A stretch of DNA of 64,000 bases from Capnocytophaga sp. oral taxon 338 str. F0234 (GCF_000192225.1 NZ_GL872418.1:62001-126000); one strand, 5' to 3'; counted from the stretch's first letter, positions 34,441 to 43,191 are shown. The notes: generated by a model not told the origin, from the letters alone. Numbers and translations: made by a program.

Positions 34441-35354
34441 TATAATCCGTATTTTTTCCAGCCTCCGTCACGCCATTGGCACTCGTCAATCTTCCAAATA
34501 CCGTTTTTTCGGATAATTAGGAAGCGATACTGAAAGTTTAACTCGTCTTGGGTGTAAATATATATCTTATTCTTGGTAAGGGTTTCACTATCTATAATTT
34601 GATGATTGCCATAGGTCCCACCTTTTGTCATAGAAAAGCTAATCCACTCAGGACGATAGCCTATGCGGCGTTTGTCGGTGCAATATTTTTTAAAAATCGT
34701 TTTACATTTTTCTTCTATCAAAAGGTCATCCTCTTCTGTTTCATCATTTTTTGTAGCGAATTCTTCCCACTGGGTCATCGCCGAGAAAAAGTTTAAGAGC
34801 AATTGTTTAACTACTTGCAAATCATCAGCTTTGGTAGCAGTAGATTTCTTCTTTCCTGCCGTGCGCTGGGCTTGTTCAAAGGTTTTAATTTGTTCCTCGG
34901 TGAAAAACTTATCGAGATAGAACTTTATTCTGCTATAATGCGCCACAGCCATTAGCCCCTCGAAAGTGATGTGGGTACGGCGCAATGAAATAGACTTCAG
35001 GCGAGGCACTTGCAAGACGATTTTCAAGGTTTCATCGGTTATGGGGCAACCGTCCAACGAAATGTGGTCAACAGGTTTCGAGGTAAAGTATTTGAAGCCT
35101 TCGCCTGTGAGTTGCTTATTGTCTTCTAAGAAAAGGAGTTTTAGTTTGGGCAAAGTAGCCAAGTATTTGAGGGCTTCATCGGTAATATCAGTATTGATAA
35201 AACCTATATTTACTAAGGATTTTACTTGTACTATCTGCTCTACCATCGCATCGGTGAGGGCAACGTCTTTATAATGATGCCCTTTGCAGAAGCGCTCTTC
35301 GGTTACTTCTTTTAAAGCGGCTTCTAAGGTAATAGCGTGTTTGTAAGCTGCCAT
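34440..35354 (-). CDS. Leucine-rich-repeat protein with C-terminal NTF2-like domain
   Basis: A 304-aa protein. Residues about 25-150 form four to five irregular LRRs (TDEALKYLATLPKLKLLFLE, VDHISLDGCPITDETL, RLKSISLRRTHITFEGL). After a Lys-rich linker (AGKKKSTATKADD) the last ~130 residues look like an NTF2-fold immunity domain (LLLNFFSAMTQWEEFATKND and a final RFLIIRKNGIWKIDECQWRD). LRR plus NTF2 suggests target recognition joined to an immunity-like fold. No signal peptide. The family call is by eye. Confidence 0.65.
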   Translation of the reverse strand: MAAYKHAITLEAALKEVTEERFCKGHHYKDVALTDAMVEQIVQVKSLVNIGFINTDITDEALKYLATLPKLKLLFLEDNKQLTGEGFKYFTSKPVDHISLDGCPITDETLKIVLQVPRLKSISLRRTHITFEGLMAVAHYSRIKFYLDKFFTEEQIKTFEQAQRTAGKKKSTATKADDLQVVKQLLLNFFSAMTQWEEFATKNDETEEDDLLIEEKCKTIFKKYCTDKRRIGYRPEWISFSMTKGGTYGNHQIIDSETLTKNKIYIYTQDELNFQYRFLIIRKNGIWKIDECQWRDGGWKKYGL

Positions 35355-35400
35355 ATCTTTGAATTTTGAGTTCAGCTATTGTCTGGTTATACTTTTTTTA

Positions 35401-35505
35401 TCATTCGTTTGTAAAATCAGGATCATCATCTTCTTGTTTCTCTGTACGAGATAGTTTAAAATATGGTGTTATTTGCTCCCTTATTCTGTCCATCATTTCT
35501 GCCAT
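35401..35505 (-). other. Short minus frame overlapping the 35456 frame
   Basis: A 34-aa frame starting at 35505 (MAEMMDRIREQITPYFKLSR… ending DDDPDFTNE). It reads like the acidic C-terminal tail of a larger protein, so it and the frame at 35456-35707 may be two parts of one gene separated by a frameshift. Confidence 0.3.
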
Positions 35506-35707
35506 TTACATTAAAACGAAAAATCTTTAGATTTAGTGCATCTGCCTCCTCTGTTTTTCCTGCTTTTCTTAGGTTTTCTACAAGCCCTTCTTTTGTTTCT
35601 CCCACATTATTCATCACGTCATTAAGGGTTTTTCCTGTAGCATAAACACCACCATTATCTATATAAGCTACATACAAGTTGTTATTCTTTTTCTGATTAA
35701 ATATCAA
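35456..35707 (-). pseudogene. Fragment with HicB-like sequence
   Basis: An open frame of about 83 codons with only a TTG start: NNNLYVAYIDNGGVYATGKT and LNDVMNNVGETKEGLVENLR. This is loosely like the partial RNase-H-fold strands of HicB antitoxins, but the remainder (GRNDGQNKGANNTIF) does not fit. The missing ATG and the overlapping frame at 35401-35505 suggest a decayed gene rather than an intact one. Confidence 0.4.
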
Positions 35708-35788
35708 TCATAGCAATTTGGTTACATTATCGTAAATACATTTTTCAATTATAAATACAATATATTCCAACGAGACATTAGTTACTGG

Positions 35789-35956
35789 TCATTTGTTCCA
35801 CTTTCGGGTTAGTGGGATATCATTTCCCAAAAGACACCTACAATAACTCTTGAGTATCACAGCCAACATATCAATTGGAGTGGCAGACGCTTTTTTGAGA
35901 GTATAGTCCAACATTTGAATACATTCTGTTAGATTTTTAGTTTTTTTATATTTCAT
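35789..35956 (-). CDS. Small hypothetical protein coupled to the 35959 gene
   Basis: A 55-aa frame starting 2 nt after the stop of the upstream gene: MKYKKTKNLTECIQMLDYTL, KKASATPIDMLAVILKS, then YCRCLLGND. The close spacing and codon use argue for a real cistron, or the remaining start of a longer one. No family recognised. Confidence 0.45.
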   Translation of the reverse strand: MKYKKTKNLTECIQMLDYTLKKASATPIDMLAVILKSYCRCLLGNDIPLTRKWNK

Positions 35957-35958
35957 TT

Positions 35959-36648
35959 CTAATTATTATGTACTCCATCACATAAGCGGAACACCAATAA
36001 TTGTTTCACAACCAAAAAAGAACTCTTCTCTTGAAGTGTTTGGGCATATTGTCTTAAACGCTGAGCACCTTCGTCCCAAAGTTCATTGTTCAGCAAACAC
36101 TCTACCATACAGTCCTCCCAAACACGTGCTACATAGCATTTGAGCGATTGAATACGAAAGTCTGTAGTAAAGTTTTTAGGGAATATATCCATTAGTAGAT
36201 GGTAAAAATCTGTCTCCTTAGGAGGTGTTTGCCATTTTCCTAAAAGATACAGACTACCAAGAGAGGTATGCCAATGGTAATCTCCGATATTGATATCGCA
36301 CCCCTTATCAAAATAACAGTTTAAACTATTGATAATAGTTTGAAAAGTAGTGGAAAGGTAGTTTATTGCAAGAAAACGTACTTTTTCCTCGTCTGTCTCT
36401 CCGAATCCTGCTATGTTATCCTTGATTCCTTGAGGAAAATAGCCTTCTTCCAAGTAAGTGCCTATATGTAGTTCTATAAGGTTTTCATCCATTTCAGGAG
36501 TAGGGATTACCTCTATCTCAATACGCATTTTATCCCCCATCCAGATAGTACGGGTAGGAATATCAGGATTTGCTTTAAATCCTTGTTTTATAATTCTTTG
36601 AGAGAGCTCCTTAAGGATCTTCTCTTCTATGTGAGTGGTAAGGCGCAT
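35959..36648 (-). CDS. Hypothetical protein, immunity-like
   Basis: A 229-aa soluble protein (EKILKELSQRIIKQGFKANP, IELHIGTYLEEGYFPQGI, NYLSTTFQTIINSLNCYF). No signal peptide or membrane segment. It lies 8 nt behind the DUF4304 gene and 2 nt before the 55-aa frame, in one operon. The domain is not recognised with confidence. Confidence 0.68.
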   Translation of the reverse strand: MRLTTHIEEKILKELSQRIIKQGFKANPDIPTRTIWMGDKMRIEIEVIPTPEMDENLIELHIGTYLEEGYFPQGIKDNIAGFGETDEEKVRFLAINYLSTTFQTIINSLNCYFDKGCDINIGDYHWHTSLGSLYLLGKWQTPPKETDFYHLLMDIFPKNFTTDFRIQSLKCYVARVWEDCMVECLLNNELWDEGAQRLRQYAQTLQEKSSFLVVKQLLVFRLCDGVHNN

Positions 36649-36656
36649 ATTTGTTA

Positions 36657-37262
36657 TTAAATATTTAGTTCATATTTCTTAGCATAACCTTCTAAGGTTG
36701 GCTTAGCCAAAGGATTTACTTTTTGTAAAAGTTGGTTATATACTGCTTGGGCTTTCTCCTTCTGTTTATACTCGCCATAGAAAATGAGAAGGTCAAAAGA
36801 AATACCCAACAGTTTTGAATCTTTTTCTAATGTTGAAAATATTTTTTGCACTGAATTGAGTTGGTCAAAGAAAGGTAGAATATAGTTTTGTACATCTTCC
36901 TGTACTTCTTTGATGAGTTTTTGTTCATCAGTAGTATCATTTACCTCGTACCACAAATCCTTTCTACCTCGTAAATCGTTAATAGTTTTACGAATAATAC
37001 AAATGGGTTCTGTGGGGTAGTCAGGCACTTTTCCCGTATGGCTAACTGACCAAAATCTGGGTTCGAAGATTCCTATATTGATTCGAAACCTAATATGATC
37101 TCTATTACCATAACTGCTTTTTTGAATATTGATGATATGCCCTACCTCAGAGAGTTGGCGATAATAGTTCAAGGCTTTCTTTTTAAAAGAAAGGGGCTTT
37201 AACAAAGGAGTAAATCCCTCTTTTACAATCGTATCAAATTTAGTTTGTGTATCTGTTTTCAT
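36657..37262 (-). CDS. DUF4304 domain-containing protein
   Basis: A 201-aa protein that matches DUF4304: FDTIVKEGFTPLLKPLSFKK, then NYYRQLSEVGHIINIQKSSY, then RFRINIGIFEP. DUF4304 proteins are small and cytosolic and often lie in toxin-immunity neighbourhoods; the function is unproven. It is followed by the 229-aa gene after 8 nt. Confidence 0.75.
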   Translation of the reverse strand: MKTDTQTKFDTIVKEGFTPLLKPLSFKKKALNYYRQLSEVGHIINIQKSSYGNRDHIRFRINIGIFEPRFWSVSHTGKVPDYPTEPICIIRKTINDLRGRKDLWYEVNDTTDEQKLIKEVQEDVQNYILPFFDQLNSVQKIFSTLEKDSKLLGISFDLLIFYGEYKQKEKAQAVYNQLLQKVNPLAKPTLEGYAKKYELNI

Positions 37263-37457
37263 CTACTGGGTATTTTATTGATTTTTTGCTTTTATTTGAT
37301 CATCATTGATTTGTCTTCTGTTGTTCAAATCAGTATAGAAATAGGAATCGTGAGGAGAAAAATAGCCTTCAGCTTATATATTAGCTTCTTCTATGGCATC
37401 TTTCTACCTTTGTTGAAACTATTTAGAGAAAATGATATTCTTTTCCTTTCCATATTT

Positions 37458-37763
37458 TTATAAATAGTTATCTATCTCGTCTTCTTTCAAGCCATCATCG
37501 TACAAATTATCTTCCAGATAGATATCTTTAGCAATAAAATCATACGAAGGAAAGTATTTTCCCATTTTCTGCGAAAGGATATCAATATGTTCACCTTTTG
37601 CATTTATTGTTCAAGCAGAAATTATAAGCTATTTGTAATCGTATTCTAATAGATAATATGTTCTTTTATTTTGTAGGAGTCCTATAATGTCTTTTTCTAC
37701 AAGTTGATTGTACATTTCCAAGTCAGAAGCAAATAATTTCAATAATTTTATTATTCTTTTCAT
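37458..37763 (-). pseudogene. Hypothetical gene with two in-frame stop codons
   Basis: ATG 37763 opens a 101-codon frame: MKRIIKLLKLFASDLEMYNQ, LVEKDIIGLLQNKRTYY, then TAG at codon 45 (37629-37631), LIISA, TGA at codon 51 (37611-37613), then TINAKGEHIDILSQKMGKYF and DIYLEDNLYDDGLKED to TAA. The frame is otherwise undisturbed, so it looks like a gene lost recently by point mutation. The family is unknown. The surrounding gap 37263-37885 contains nothing else. Confidence 0.6.
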
Positions 37764-37885
37764 CGTTTATGTTTATTTATGATGCAGAATTACTCACTTC
37801 TGTACAAAAATAGATTCATATTCCATTATTTTGTGTTCATATCCTATTTTTTAGAGTTAATATTGTCTTAGCTGAAAATATTTTT

Positions 37886-38320
37886 CTATCCTCTTAGCAA
37901 AGGTCTGATAAAATCAAAATATTTTTCATCTTCTTCTTGGAAAATATCTTCTCCCTCCATCATATAGGCGCATAGGAGGTATTCTTTTGCTTTCTCCTTA
38001 TCACCGAGTTCATATTGAGCTTGCCCTAAACGGATATTTACAAAGGGATTTTCGTAGCCATCGGCGCAATTTATTGCGTTATACATCTGCTTACTGCACC
38101 CCGCATAATCGCCCATCATAAAACACATATCTCCGATGCTCGCATAGAGCCAAAGAGATGCTTCCCAAACGGTTTTGGGTTCGGGGACTAAGGCAAGTGC
38201 TTCTTCAAACTTCGCTTTTGCAGCGGCAAAACAGTCATTGTCGGCAAGATCGTTGCCTTCTTCAGATAAAACGGTGATGCTATCGTAGAGTGCATCATCT
38301 AATTCTTTTGGCGCATTCAT
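37886..38320 (-). CDS. Tetratricopeptide-repeat protein
   Basis: A 144-aa helical protein with about three TPR-like hairpins: GNDLADNDCFAAAKAKFEEA, YASIGDMCFMMGDYAGCSKQ and IRLGQAQYELGDKEKAKEYL. A soluble protein-protein interaction module with no enzymatic part. Its neighbours are decayed immunity-like genes. Confidence 0.78.
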   Translation of the reverse strand: MNAPKELDDALYDSITVLSEEGNDLADNDCFAAAKAKFEEALALVPEPKTVWEASLWLYASIGDMCFMMGDYAGCSKQMYNAINCADGYENPFVNIRLGQAQYELGDKEKAKEYLLCAYMMEGEDIFQEEDEKYFDFIRPLLRG

Positions 38321-38378
38321 CTCTTTAATAATTTAATTTTTAATATTTAATTTACAGAGAAAAATAGGATGAAATTTT

Positions 38379-38567
38379 TCACTTTTTAGTCTGCTGTCGA
38401 GACAACAATTCCTATATAAGGGTTTGCTGAGCTACTGCCAAATGTTTGTGATAAGGGTTGTTATTTTGCTCAGTATCCAGTTGAAAAAGGTGAAAATCTA
38501 TTACACCGCCTTCACGTTCATAGATTTTGTATTTCTCTATAAATTAGGGAATCTCAATAATTGCCAT
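38379..38567 (-). pseudogene. Small hypothetical gene with two in-frame stops
   Basis: ATG 38567 reads MAIIEIP, TAA (codon 8), FIEKYKIYEREGGVIDFHLF, QLDTEQNNNPYHKHLAVAQQ, TLI, TAG (codon 52, 38412-38414), ELLSRQQTKK, TGA. The frame is continuous across both stops, so this is probably a 60-residue protein gene inactivated by nonsense changes. It starts 10 nt after the stop of the fragment below. Confidence 0.5.
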
Positions 38568-38577
38568 TTGCTTATGA

Positions 38578-38694
38578 TTAATTGCTATCAGCAAAAGGTG
38601 CTAACAGTTGTGTTAATGCTTCTTTTATGACTGTGCTATCAACATTGGTAACTTGCTTTTCTATAGGCTCAAAAATGGTAAAAGTCGTTTAAAA
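38578..38694 (-). pseudogene. 3' fragment of a lost gene
   Basis: About 36 codons open without a start (TFTIFEPIEKQVTNVDSTVI, KEALTQLLAPFADSN) ending in TAA at 38578. Spacing to the next frame suggests the two were once adjacent cistrons. No domain recognised. Confidence 0.35.
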
Positions 38695-38767
38695 TACTGT
38701 ATATAGCTATAGTGTGTAGTGTATTGGGTTACATTTTATAGGGGTTCCTTCTAATGAGTGGGTATCT

Positions 38768-39336
38768 CTATCGTTTTTTACATTGCTCAGAAAGTACCTT
38801 AGCAAGCTGGGGAAATATTTCCTTGAGCTGCTCCTGTGTCCAATCTCGGTTTCTGATTTCTGAATTAATAGCTAGAGATTGGTCTATTTCATCTTGCATT
38901 TCTTTGTTCCACACTCCAAGATAAATCTTTTCAAAAGCACGAATTTTTATCTTAGTACGCTCCATATAGATTTTCTGCGCTAATCTTCTTACTTCTTCAT
39001 AGTTACATTTATCCTTTTTAGGGTTCAGTATAGCCAAAAAATCTGGATCAGCAAGCGTTTTCTCATAGACCTCTCGTCCATGAGTAATAAGGTAGCCTGC
39101 AAAACCATAAGTATCAGTACAATAACCTCCATTAATCAGTACCAACGCTGACCACATTAAGTGTCCAGGTTGTTTAATCACTGTAATCTCATACCATTCA
39201 TAAATAAATTGAAACAAGAGTAAATCTTCGCCCTATAAAGTCTCTAGTTTGGTTTGTAATATTAAGGAAATTTATCATTGTTTCCAACAGATTTTCTCGC
39301 CTGTTCAATGATTTTCCAAAAAATTTCTACTGTCAT
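38768..39336 (-). pseudogene. DUF4240 gene broken by a frameshift and a stop
   Basis: ATG 39336 reads MTVEIFWKIIEQARKSVGNN and DKFP to TAA. One base out of frame the DNA continues LILQTKLETL, TAG (39233-39235), then GEDLLLFQFIYEWYEI and MWSALVLINGGYCTDTYGFA, GYLITHGREVYEKTLADPDF. The FW-start and the INGG…THGREVYE core are those of DUF4240 proteins. A truncated 149-aa product could start at TTG 39217 but lacks the N-terminus. The damage is one indel plus one nonsense codon. Confidence 0.65.
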
Positions 39337-39348
39337 TATTTTCAAATA

Positions 39349-39714
39349 TTAAGTACTAAAATAGTGAAAGACAAACTTAGGAAAATGGTTATTTAGGTAA
39401 TATTCTCCCTTGATAACAGCAAAATATTCTTTTCCCTCATACAAAGAGGCTTCAATTCCCACCACTTCGTCAGTGTTGTTCATCACAAAAATTTCCAAAT
39501 TACTCTTTCCTCCCTCTCCCTTATCCATTTCCTCAATTGGAAAAAGGGTCAAATTACTTTTATCTTCTATAAAGTCTAACATTTCATATATTTCCTCCAA
39601 AAAACCATCTGAGATATCATATCTTCCAGCTAAAGTTTGTGTATCTTTAGCTTTATAAGATTCTAAGAAATTAGAAAGTGTATTGTAAATATCCGTCCTA
39701 AGCTTTTTATCCAT
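39349..39714 (-). CDS. Hypothetical protein
   Basis: A 121-aa acidic soluble protein (LRTDIYNTLSNFLESYKAKD, ASLYEGKEYFAVIKGEYYLN). It ends 12 nt before the DUF4240 relic, with which it probably formed an operon. It looks intact. No family is recognised. Confidence 0.65.
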   Translation of the reverse strand: MDKKLRTDIYNTLSNFLESYKAKDTQTLAGRYDISDGFLEEIYEMLDFIEDKSNLTLFPIEEMDKGEGGKSNLEIFVMNNTDEVVGIEASLYEGKEYFAVIKGEYYLNNHFPKFVFHYFST

Positions 39715-39777
39715 ATTATTTTAGCATAAAAATCTATCATCCAAGTCCAAAAATAGTTAAGTATCTATATCAAAAGC

Positions 39778-39909
39778 TTAATTTAAAGCTTTACCAACTT
39801 TACCTAAGTTAATCTGTGCCTCAACTTTAGCAATAGCTCCTAAGCATTTTGCTATTAGAGTCTCTTTTTCTTTAATTTCTTTTAAATAATATTGTGCAAA
39901 TATAATCAT
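39778..39909 (-). CDS. Small hypothetical peptide downstream of the RND pump
   Basis: A 43-aa frame from ATG 39909: MIIFAQYYLKEIKEKETLIA, KCLGAIAKVEAQINLGK, VGKALN. It is helical and Lys/Glu-rich. It lies beyond the pump terminator with no visible promoter box. It could be a small gene or the start of a lost one. Confidence 0.35.
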   Translation of the reverse strand: MIIFAQYYLKEIKEKETLIAKCLGAIAKVEAQINLGKVGKALN

Positions 39910-39939
39910 TTTAGTTAGAATAACAAGTTCTTTAATAGA

Positions 39940-39970
39940 AAAGAGACTAACCTTTCGGATAGCCTCTTTT
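39940..39970 (-). terminator. RND pump terminator
   Basis: AAAAGAGGCTATCC pairs with GGTTAGTCTCTTTT (one mismatch, one G-T) around a GAAA loop on the minus strand; 21 nt past the pump stop. Confidence 0.75.
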
Positions 39971-39990
39971 ATCTAAATATCATGAAAATT

Positions 39991-42900
39991 TTATACCTCA
40001 TGTTCGCCTTTGATGTCTCTGTGCTCATAATCAGCAATCATCAGTTTTTCGTAATCAGTTTTAGTACCTTTACCGAAACGTCTGCCAATATTGTCAAAAA
40101 TAAGATATACCAAAGGCACTACAATAAGTGTTAAGAACAATGAGGAAATAAGTCCACCTATAATTACAATCGCCAAACCATTGTTCACTTCGGCACCTGC
40201 TCCATTGGCAATAGCAAGCGGAATCATACCTGCTACCATTGCGATAGTCGTCATCAAGATAGGGCGTAAACGCGCGTGGTTTGCTTGTATTAATGCGGTT
40301 ACTGTATCTTCCCCTTCTTGCTTGCGGTGGTTGGCAAAGTCTACTAACATAATTGCATTCTTAGCAACCAACCCGATAAGCATAATGATACCTAAAAGAG
40401 TAAAGATATTGAGTGACATATTAGCTAATGCCAAAGCTACTAAAGCTCCAATGAACGAAAGCGGTATAGAGAACAATACCACAAAAGGTCGTGAAAAACT
40501 GTCATATAACACTACCATTACCATATAAACTAAGAGAATAGCTGCAAAGAGCGATATGAACAAGGTACCAAATCCTTCGTCTTGCATCTCTTGGTCACCT
40601 GTAAACACGAAGTGTACGTTAGCAGGTTTTTCTAATTGATCTATTTTAGTTTTCCATTCTGAAACTATAGTACCTGTAGGACGACCTACCGATTGGGCTT
40701 TTACAGTTACCGAAGGAGATTTGTCATAACGTTCCAGCTGTGTAGGTCCTGAAGCGTAGGCTATAGTTGCAAATTGTGATAGTTTTACCTGTTGTCCCAC
40801 TGAACTAATAAACATCATATTTTCTATATCGTCTATAGACTGACGGCTACCTTCTTCAAACACTATATTAATATTGTATTCTGAATCTCCTGTACGGAAC
40901 TTACTGTTGTCATTACCATTAAAAGCGGTTCGCATCGTTCCTCCTACAGTAGCAATATTAAGTCCTAACATTGCCATCTTATCGCGGTCTATTTGCACAT
41001 TTATCTCAGGATTACCAGATTCTGAGGAGAGCTTAATTTCAGTAGCACCTTCAACAGTTTTAAGAAGCTCAGCTGTTTTTTCAGCGTACTGTTGGGCTAC
41101 TTCCACATTGTCAGAAGTAACTATCAAAGCAATTGGCGATTGCTCAGCTCCCATCAATCCTACAGGCACCGTCTTTACTTTAGCATCTACCAGATACTGA
41201 CTCAGTTCACGTTTCAGCTTTGCCGCAATCACTTTAGTCGATTCACTACGCTCTTTCTTATCGATAATAGTAAGTTGTATTTCCGATTTGTAAGGGGTCG
41301 CTTGTGAAGCTCCCATACCACTGGTAGACTGTCCTACAGTAGTAATCATACTCTCTACCAAAGGTTTATTGGTACCCTCTACTTTTAAGCTACGAAGGTA
41401 GTTCTCAGCCTTTTGGGTGATAAAGTTAGTCTGCTCTAAGGAAGCATCTTTATTCAATTCAAACTGCACTAAAAACTTTCCTCTATCCATATTAGGCATA
41501 AATTCAGATCCGATAAATCCAGTAGGAATCAATGAACAAGAACCTGCAAAAAGAAAAAATACCAAAATGATAGTTTTCCATTTATTGGCAAATACCCATA
41601 CCAATAAGTCAGAGAAGAACTGTGTAAAGCGTTTGAGATATCCTTCAAAGCCTATGGTCATCTTTCCTAAAAATGAATTGGGATTTGCGTGCTCTAATTT
41701 TCCAAACCTAGAGTACAACCAAGGGACAACTGTAAAAGACATCAATAATGAAAGCATTGTAGCAATAGCTACAGTCAAACAGAATTCACGCAATACTTTT
41801 ACTACAATAGCATTCCCTATTGAAATAGGGACGAATACTACCACAATTACTAAGGTAATTGCCATTACAGTAAGCACAATTTCCTTAGAGCCATCAAAAG
41901 CAGCACGCACTTTGTTCTTACCCATCTCCATATGACGGTGAATGTTTTCCAACACTACAATAGCATCGTCCACCAAGATACCTACCACCATCGAAAGGGC
42001 AACAAGGCTCATCATATTCAGCGTAAAGCCAAAGAAATACATACCTATAAAAGTAGCAATGAGTGAAGTAGGTATAGATACCATTACAATAATAGCATTA
42101 CGCAAGCTGTGGAGGAAGAAGAACATTACTACCGCTACTAATACAATTGCCAATATCAAATCGGACATTACAGAATTGGCTGCTTCCAAGGTGAACTTAC
42201 TGGTATCCTCAGCTAATAGCATCTTTACACCTTCATTCTTATACGTTTGTTCTATTTGTGCCATTTTTTCACGCACCATTTCACTCACCGATACAGCATT
42301 AGCATCGGTTTGTTTCAATACTTGTAGCAAGAGAGTATTTTCTTGATCTATCCGTGCTATTTTTGTGGCTTCTTCTTCGGTATCTTGCACATCAGCAACA
42401 TCAGACAAATGAATTTCTATACCATTCTGTGAAGCCAACGTAAGGTTACGCAACTGTTCCACATCTTGTATTTTTCCCAACAGACGTATAGAGGTACTAT
42501 TCTCGCGAGTTTTTATTTTTCCTGCAGGAATTTCCATGTTGGAGGCTGCAATGAGTTGTTGTACCTGTGCAATAGAAAGTCCGTAACCTTCTAACTTCTT
42601 AGCATCAATGCTTACGCGTATTTCGCGCTTGCGACCACCTATTATATTTACTTGTGCTACTCCTGGAACACGTGATAACTCTGGCTGTATTTTTTTATCT
42701 ACCAAGTCGTACAGTTCTTGTGCCGATAACTTAGAAGTTACCCCTATAGACACAATAGGCAAATCGGAAAGAGAGAATTTACTCAATGATGGCTCTTTAG
42801 CATCATCGGGTAAATCAGCTCTTATTGCATTAATTTTGCGCTGTGCCTCATTAAGGGTGTTATCTACATTCGCATCGTTAGTAAGTTGTACTACTACCAC

Positions 42901-43167
42901 CGAAAGACTTTCGTACGAGTATGAATATATCTTTTTGATATTCTCCAAAGCCGAAACGGCATCCTCAATTTTCTTTGTCACGGTGCTCTCAATCTCCGAA
43001 GGAGAGGCTCCCGCATACACAGTAGAGATAGTAACTACATTTACCTCAAACTTAGGAATGAGTTCGTAGTTCAATAACTTATATGAATAGAAACCACCAA
43101 GTAGTAACAACAAGAGCATCACAATAAGTACACTGGGACGCTTAATAGAAAGTTTAATTATATCCAT
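39991..43167 (-). CDS. RND efflux pump inner-membrane subunit (HAE1/AcrB family)
   Basis: A 1058-aa proton-driven drug/toxicant exporter with 12 transmembrane helices and two large periplasmic loops. Seen: SIKRPSVLIVMLLLLLLGGF at the start, the TM4 proton-relay region VGILVDDAIVVLENIHRHM, and TM10 GLVAKNAIMLVDFANHRKQ with the relay Lys. It is normally made with an adaptor and a TolC-type channel; neither flanks it here. The matching adaptor lies at 30289-31368 and carries the same promoter and operator. The upstream control block is at 43192-43230; a terminator follows. Confidence 0.93.
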   Translation of the reverse strand: MDIIKLSIKRPSVLIVMLLLLLLGGFYSYKLLNYELIPKFEVNVVTISTVYAGASPSEIESTVTKKIEDAVSALENIKKIYSYSYESLSVVVVQLTNDANVDNTLNEAQRKINAIRADLPDDAKEPSLSKFSLSDLPIVSIGVTSKLSAQELYDLVDKKIQPELSRVPGVAQVNIIGGRKREIRVSIDAKKLEGYGLSIAQVQQLIAASNMEIPAGKIKTRENSTSIRLLGKIQDVEQLRNLTLASQNGIEIHLSDVADVQDTEEEATKIARIDQENTLLLQVLKQTDANAVSVSEMVREKMAQIEQTYKNEGVKMLLAEDTSKFTLEAANSVMSDLILAIVLVAVVMFFFLHSLRNAIIVMVSIPTSLIATFIGMYFFGFTLNMMSLVALSMVVGILVDDAIVVLENIHRHMEMGKNKVRAAFDGSKEIVLTVMAITLVIVVVFVPISIGNAIVVKVLREFCLTVAIATMLSLLMSFTVVPWLYSRFGKLEHANPNSFLGKMTIGFEGYLKRFTQFFSDLLVWVFANKWKTIILVFFLFAGSCSLIPTGFIGSEFMPNMDRGKFLVQFELNKDASLEQTNFITQKAENYLRSLKVEGTNKPLVESMITTVGQSTSGMGASQATPYKSEIQLTIIDKKERSESTKVIAAKLKRELSQYLVDAKVKTVPVGLMGAEQSPIALIVTSDNVEVAQQYAEKTAELLKTVEGATEIKLSSESGNPEINVQIDRDKMAMLGLNIATVGGTMRTAFNGNDNSKFRTGDSEYNINIVFEEGSRQSIDDIENMMFISSVGQQVKLSQFATIAYASGPTQLERYDKSPSVTVKAQSVGRPTGTIVSEWKTKIDQLEKPANVHFVFTGDQEMQDEGFGTLFISLFAAILLVYMVMVVLYDSFSRPFVVLFSIPLSFIGALVALALANMSLNIFTLLGIIMLIGLVAKNAIMLVDFANHRKQEGEDTVTALIQANHARLRPILMTTIAMVAGMIPLAIANGAGAEVNNGLAIVIIGGLISSLFLTLIVVPLVYLIFDNIGRRFGKGTKTDYEKLMIADYEHRDIKGEHEV

Positions 43168-43191
43168 TTGTTATATCTTCTAAATCGGGGA

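Noticed and set aside
24745-39336. Stop-codon recoding (selenocysteine, pyrrolysine or an altered code) as the reason for in-frame stops
   Set aside because: TAA, TAG and TGA all occur, no SECIS-like hairpins were evident, and other genes in the window end normally with all three stops.
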